Part shown: piece by piece, positions 63,617 through 64,000 of the stretch
How positions within the stretch are numbered: position 1 is the stretch's first letter
Layout of the letters: every line of letters starts with the position of its first letter
Source: Lepidostoma basale
Lineage: Eukaryota; Arthropoda; Insecta; Trichoptera; Lepidostomatidae
Reading direction: 5' to 3'
Assembly (NCBI GenBank): GCA_022606425.2
Contig: JAHDVF020000053.1
Location: 1,364,001 to 1,428,000, forward strand
Length of the DNA stretch: 64,000 nt
Program-made: the position numbers and the translations under genes
The notes under the pieces: model-generated
What the model was told of the DNA's origin: nothing
Databases searched by the model: none
What the model saw: the letters and a program-made list of their open reading frames with translations, nothing else

Positions 63617-63840
63617 CATAATTAATACGAATAAAAACGTCAGTTTTCTAAAAGTTTTATTATATTTGATGGGAATGACATGTTTCGACCTTCTAGGGCA
63701 TTATCAAATGACATTTGATAATGCCCTATCCTAACATGTCATTCCCATAAAATATAATAAAACTTCTAGAAAACTGACGTTTTCATTCGTATTAATTATT
63801 TAATATGGAGTTCTACATCATTGTTCAAGAAACGATAAAT
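63617..63840. repeat. Fold-back element, best-preserved GAAACATGTC family copy
   Basis: Left half from AATACGAATAAAAACGTCAG to TGACATGTTTCGACC and right half from TAACATGTCATTCC to TTTTCATTCGTATTAATTA are inverted. Centre GGGCATTATCAAATG with its complement. The right end has TTGTTCAAGAAACGATAAAT. Use it as the reference sequence for this family. Confidence 0.85.
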
Positions 63841-64000
63841 ATTTTATCATGTTTGTCGTATTAACGCTTTGCCGTCACCAACTGACTTTAATCGGATTAA
63901 TAAGTCGTGTGCATCAGGATATCGAGTGTAGGCCTTATTGATTCTTTGATATTCTAGGATAATGCTGATTATTTGTAAAGGGTTAAAATAATCATTTATG
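63841..64000. other. No feature seen
   Basis: Last 160 bp, presumably still within an intron of the RPB6-like gene. Confidence 0.4.

Noticed and set aside
1..64000. CRISPR arrays, operons, Shine-Dalgarno sites, phage genes
   Set aside because: Spliced genes, poly(A) signals and RTE/Tigger elements show nuclear eukaryotic DNA; no regularly spaced repeat array exists.

Overview
The window is AT-rich eukaryotic DNA from an insect. The protein-coding content (a chitin-binding cuticle protein, an MTF-1 ortholog with insect-type C-terminal cysteine clusters, a MADF-BESS regulator, a Spätzle-like cystine-knot ligand) and the dense RTE-type LINE debris suggest a moth or butterfly. That placement is an inference; no species marker was seen. 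All genes are split by introns, and most of the 64 kb is transposon-derived.

Layout. 1-11 kb: intergenic, with about ten truncated RTE-clade LINE pieces in both orientations, one MITE and relics of hammerhead-bearing repeats. 11.2-24.9 kb: an RR-type cuticular protein gene (+, five coding exons, 245 aa) with a TATA box and a poly(A) signal; its introns hold fold-back elements, a tRNA-derived SINE, LINE copies and a Tigger-type MITE. 25-28.7 kb: SINE, Harbinger-like relic split by a LINE, and a G-rich minisatellite. 28.9-36.1 kb: a Spätzle/neurotrophin-like gene (-, four exons seen, first exon not found). A complete MADF-BESS gene (+, two exons, 260 aa) lies inside one of its introns. 36-47 kb: intergenic transposon graveyard (hAT-like element, perfect 78-bp-arm palindrome, piggyBac-like MITE, LINEs). 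47-59 kb: the metal-responsive transcription factor MTF-1 (+, six exons, 945 aa, six C2H2 fingers plus two tandem metallothionein-like Cys clusters). 62.3 kb to the end: first two exons of a gene that looks like RNA polymerase subunit RPB6.

Main discovery candidate. Many of the fold-back (inverted-repeat) elements carry hammerhead ribozyme cores: CTGANGA, a short stem II hairpin, GAAA, then a self-complementary stem III (CATG, CCGG, CAGCTG or CTAG-like) and a UC or UU cleavage site. Near-complete cores are at 40712-40747(-), 49742-49781(-), 12705-12735(-) and 13753-13788(+); decayed ones are scattered over the window. The short palindromic stem III implies cleavage as dimers. Hammerheads are known in Penelope-like retroelements and retrozymes; here they sit in short, non-coding, mostly head-to-head elements with no visible reverse transcriptase.

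A second theme is one LINE family (called family A here) with about thirteen 3'-end copies and a GTTA-rich tail. A separate short non-coding repeat (15.4, 15.8 and 60.3 kb) shares its 3' end, as expected of a SINE using that LINE's machinery.
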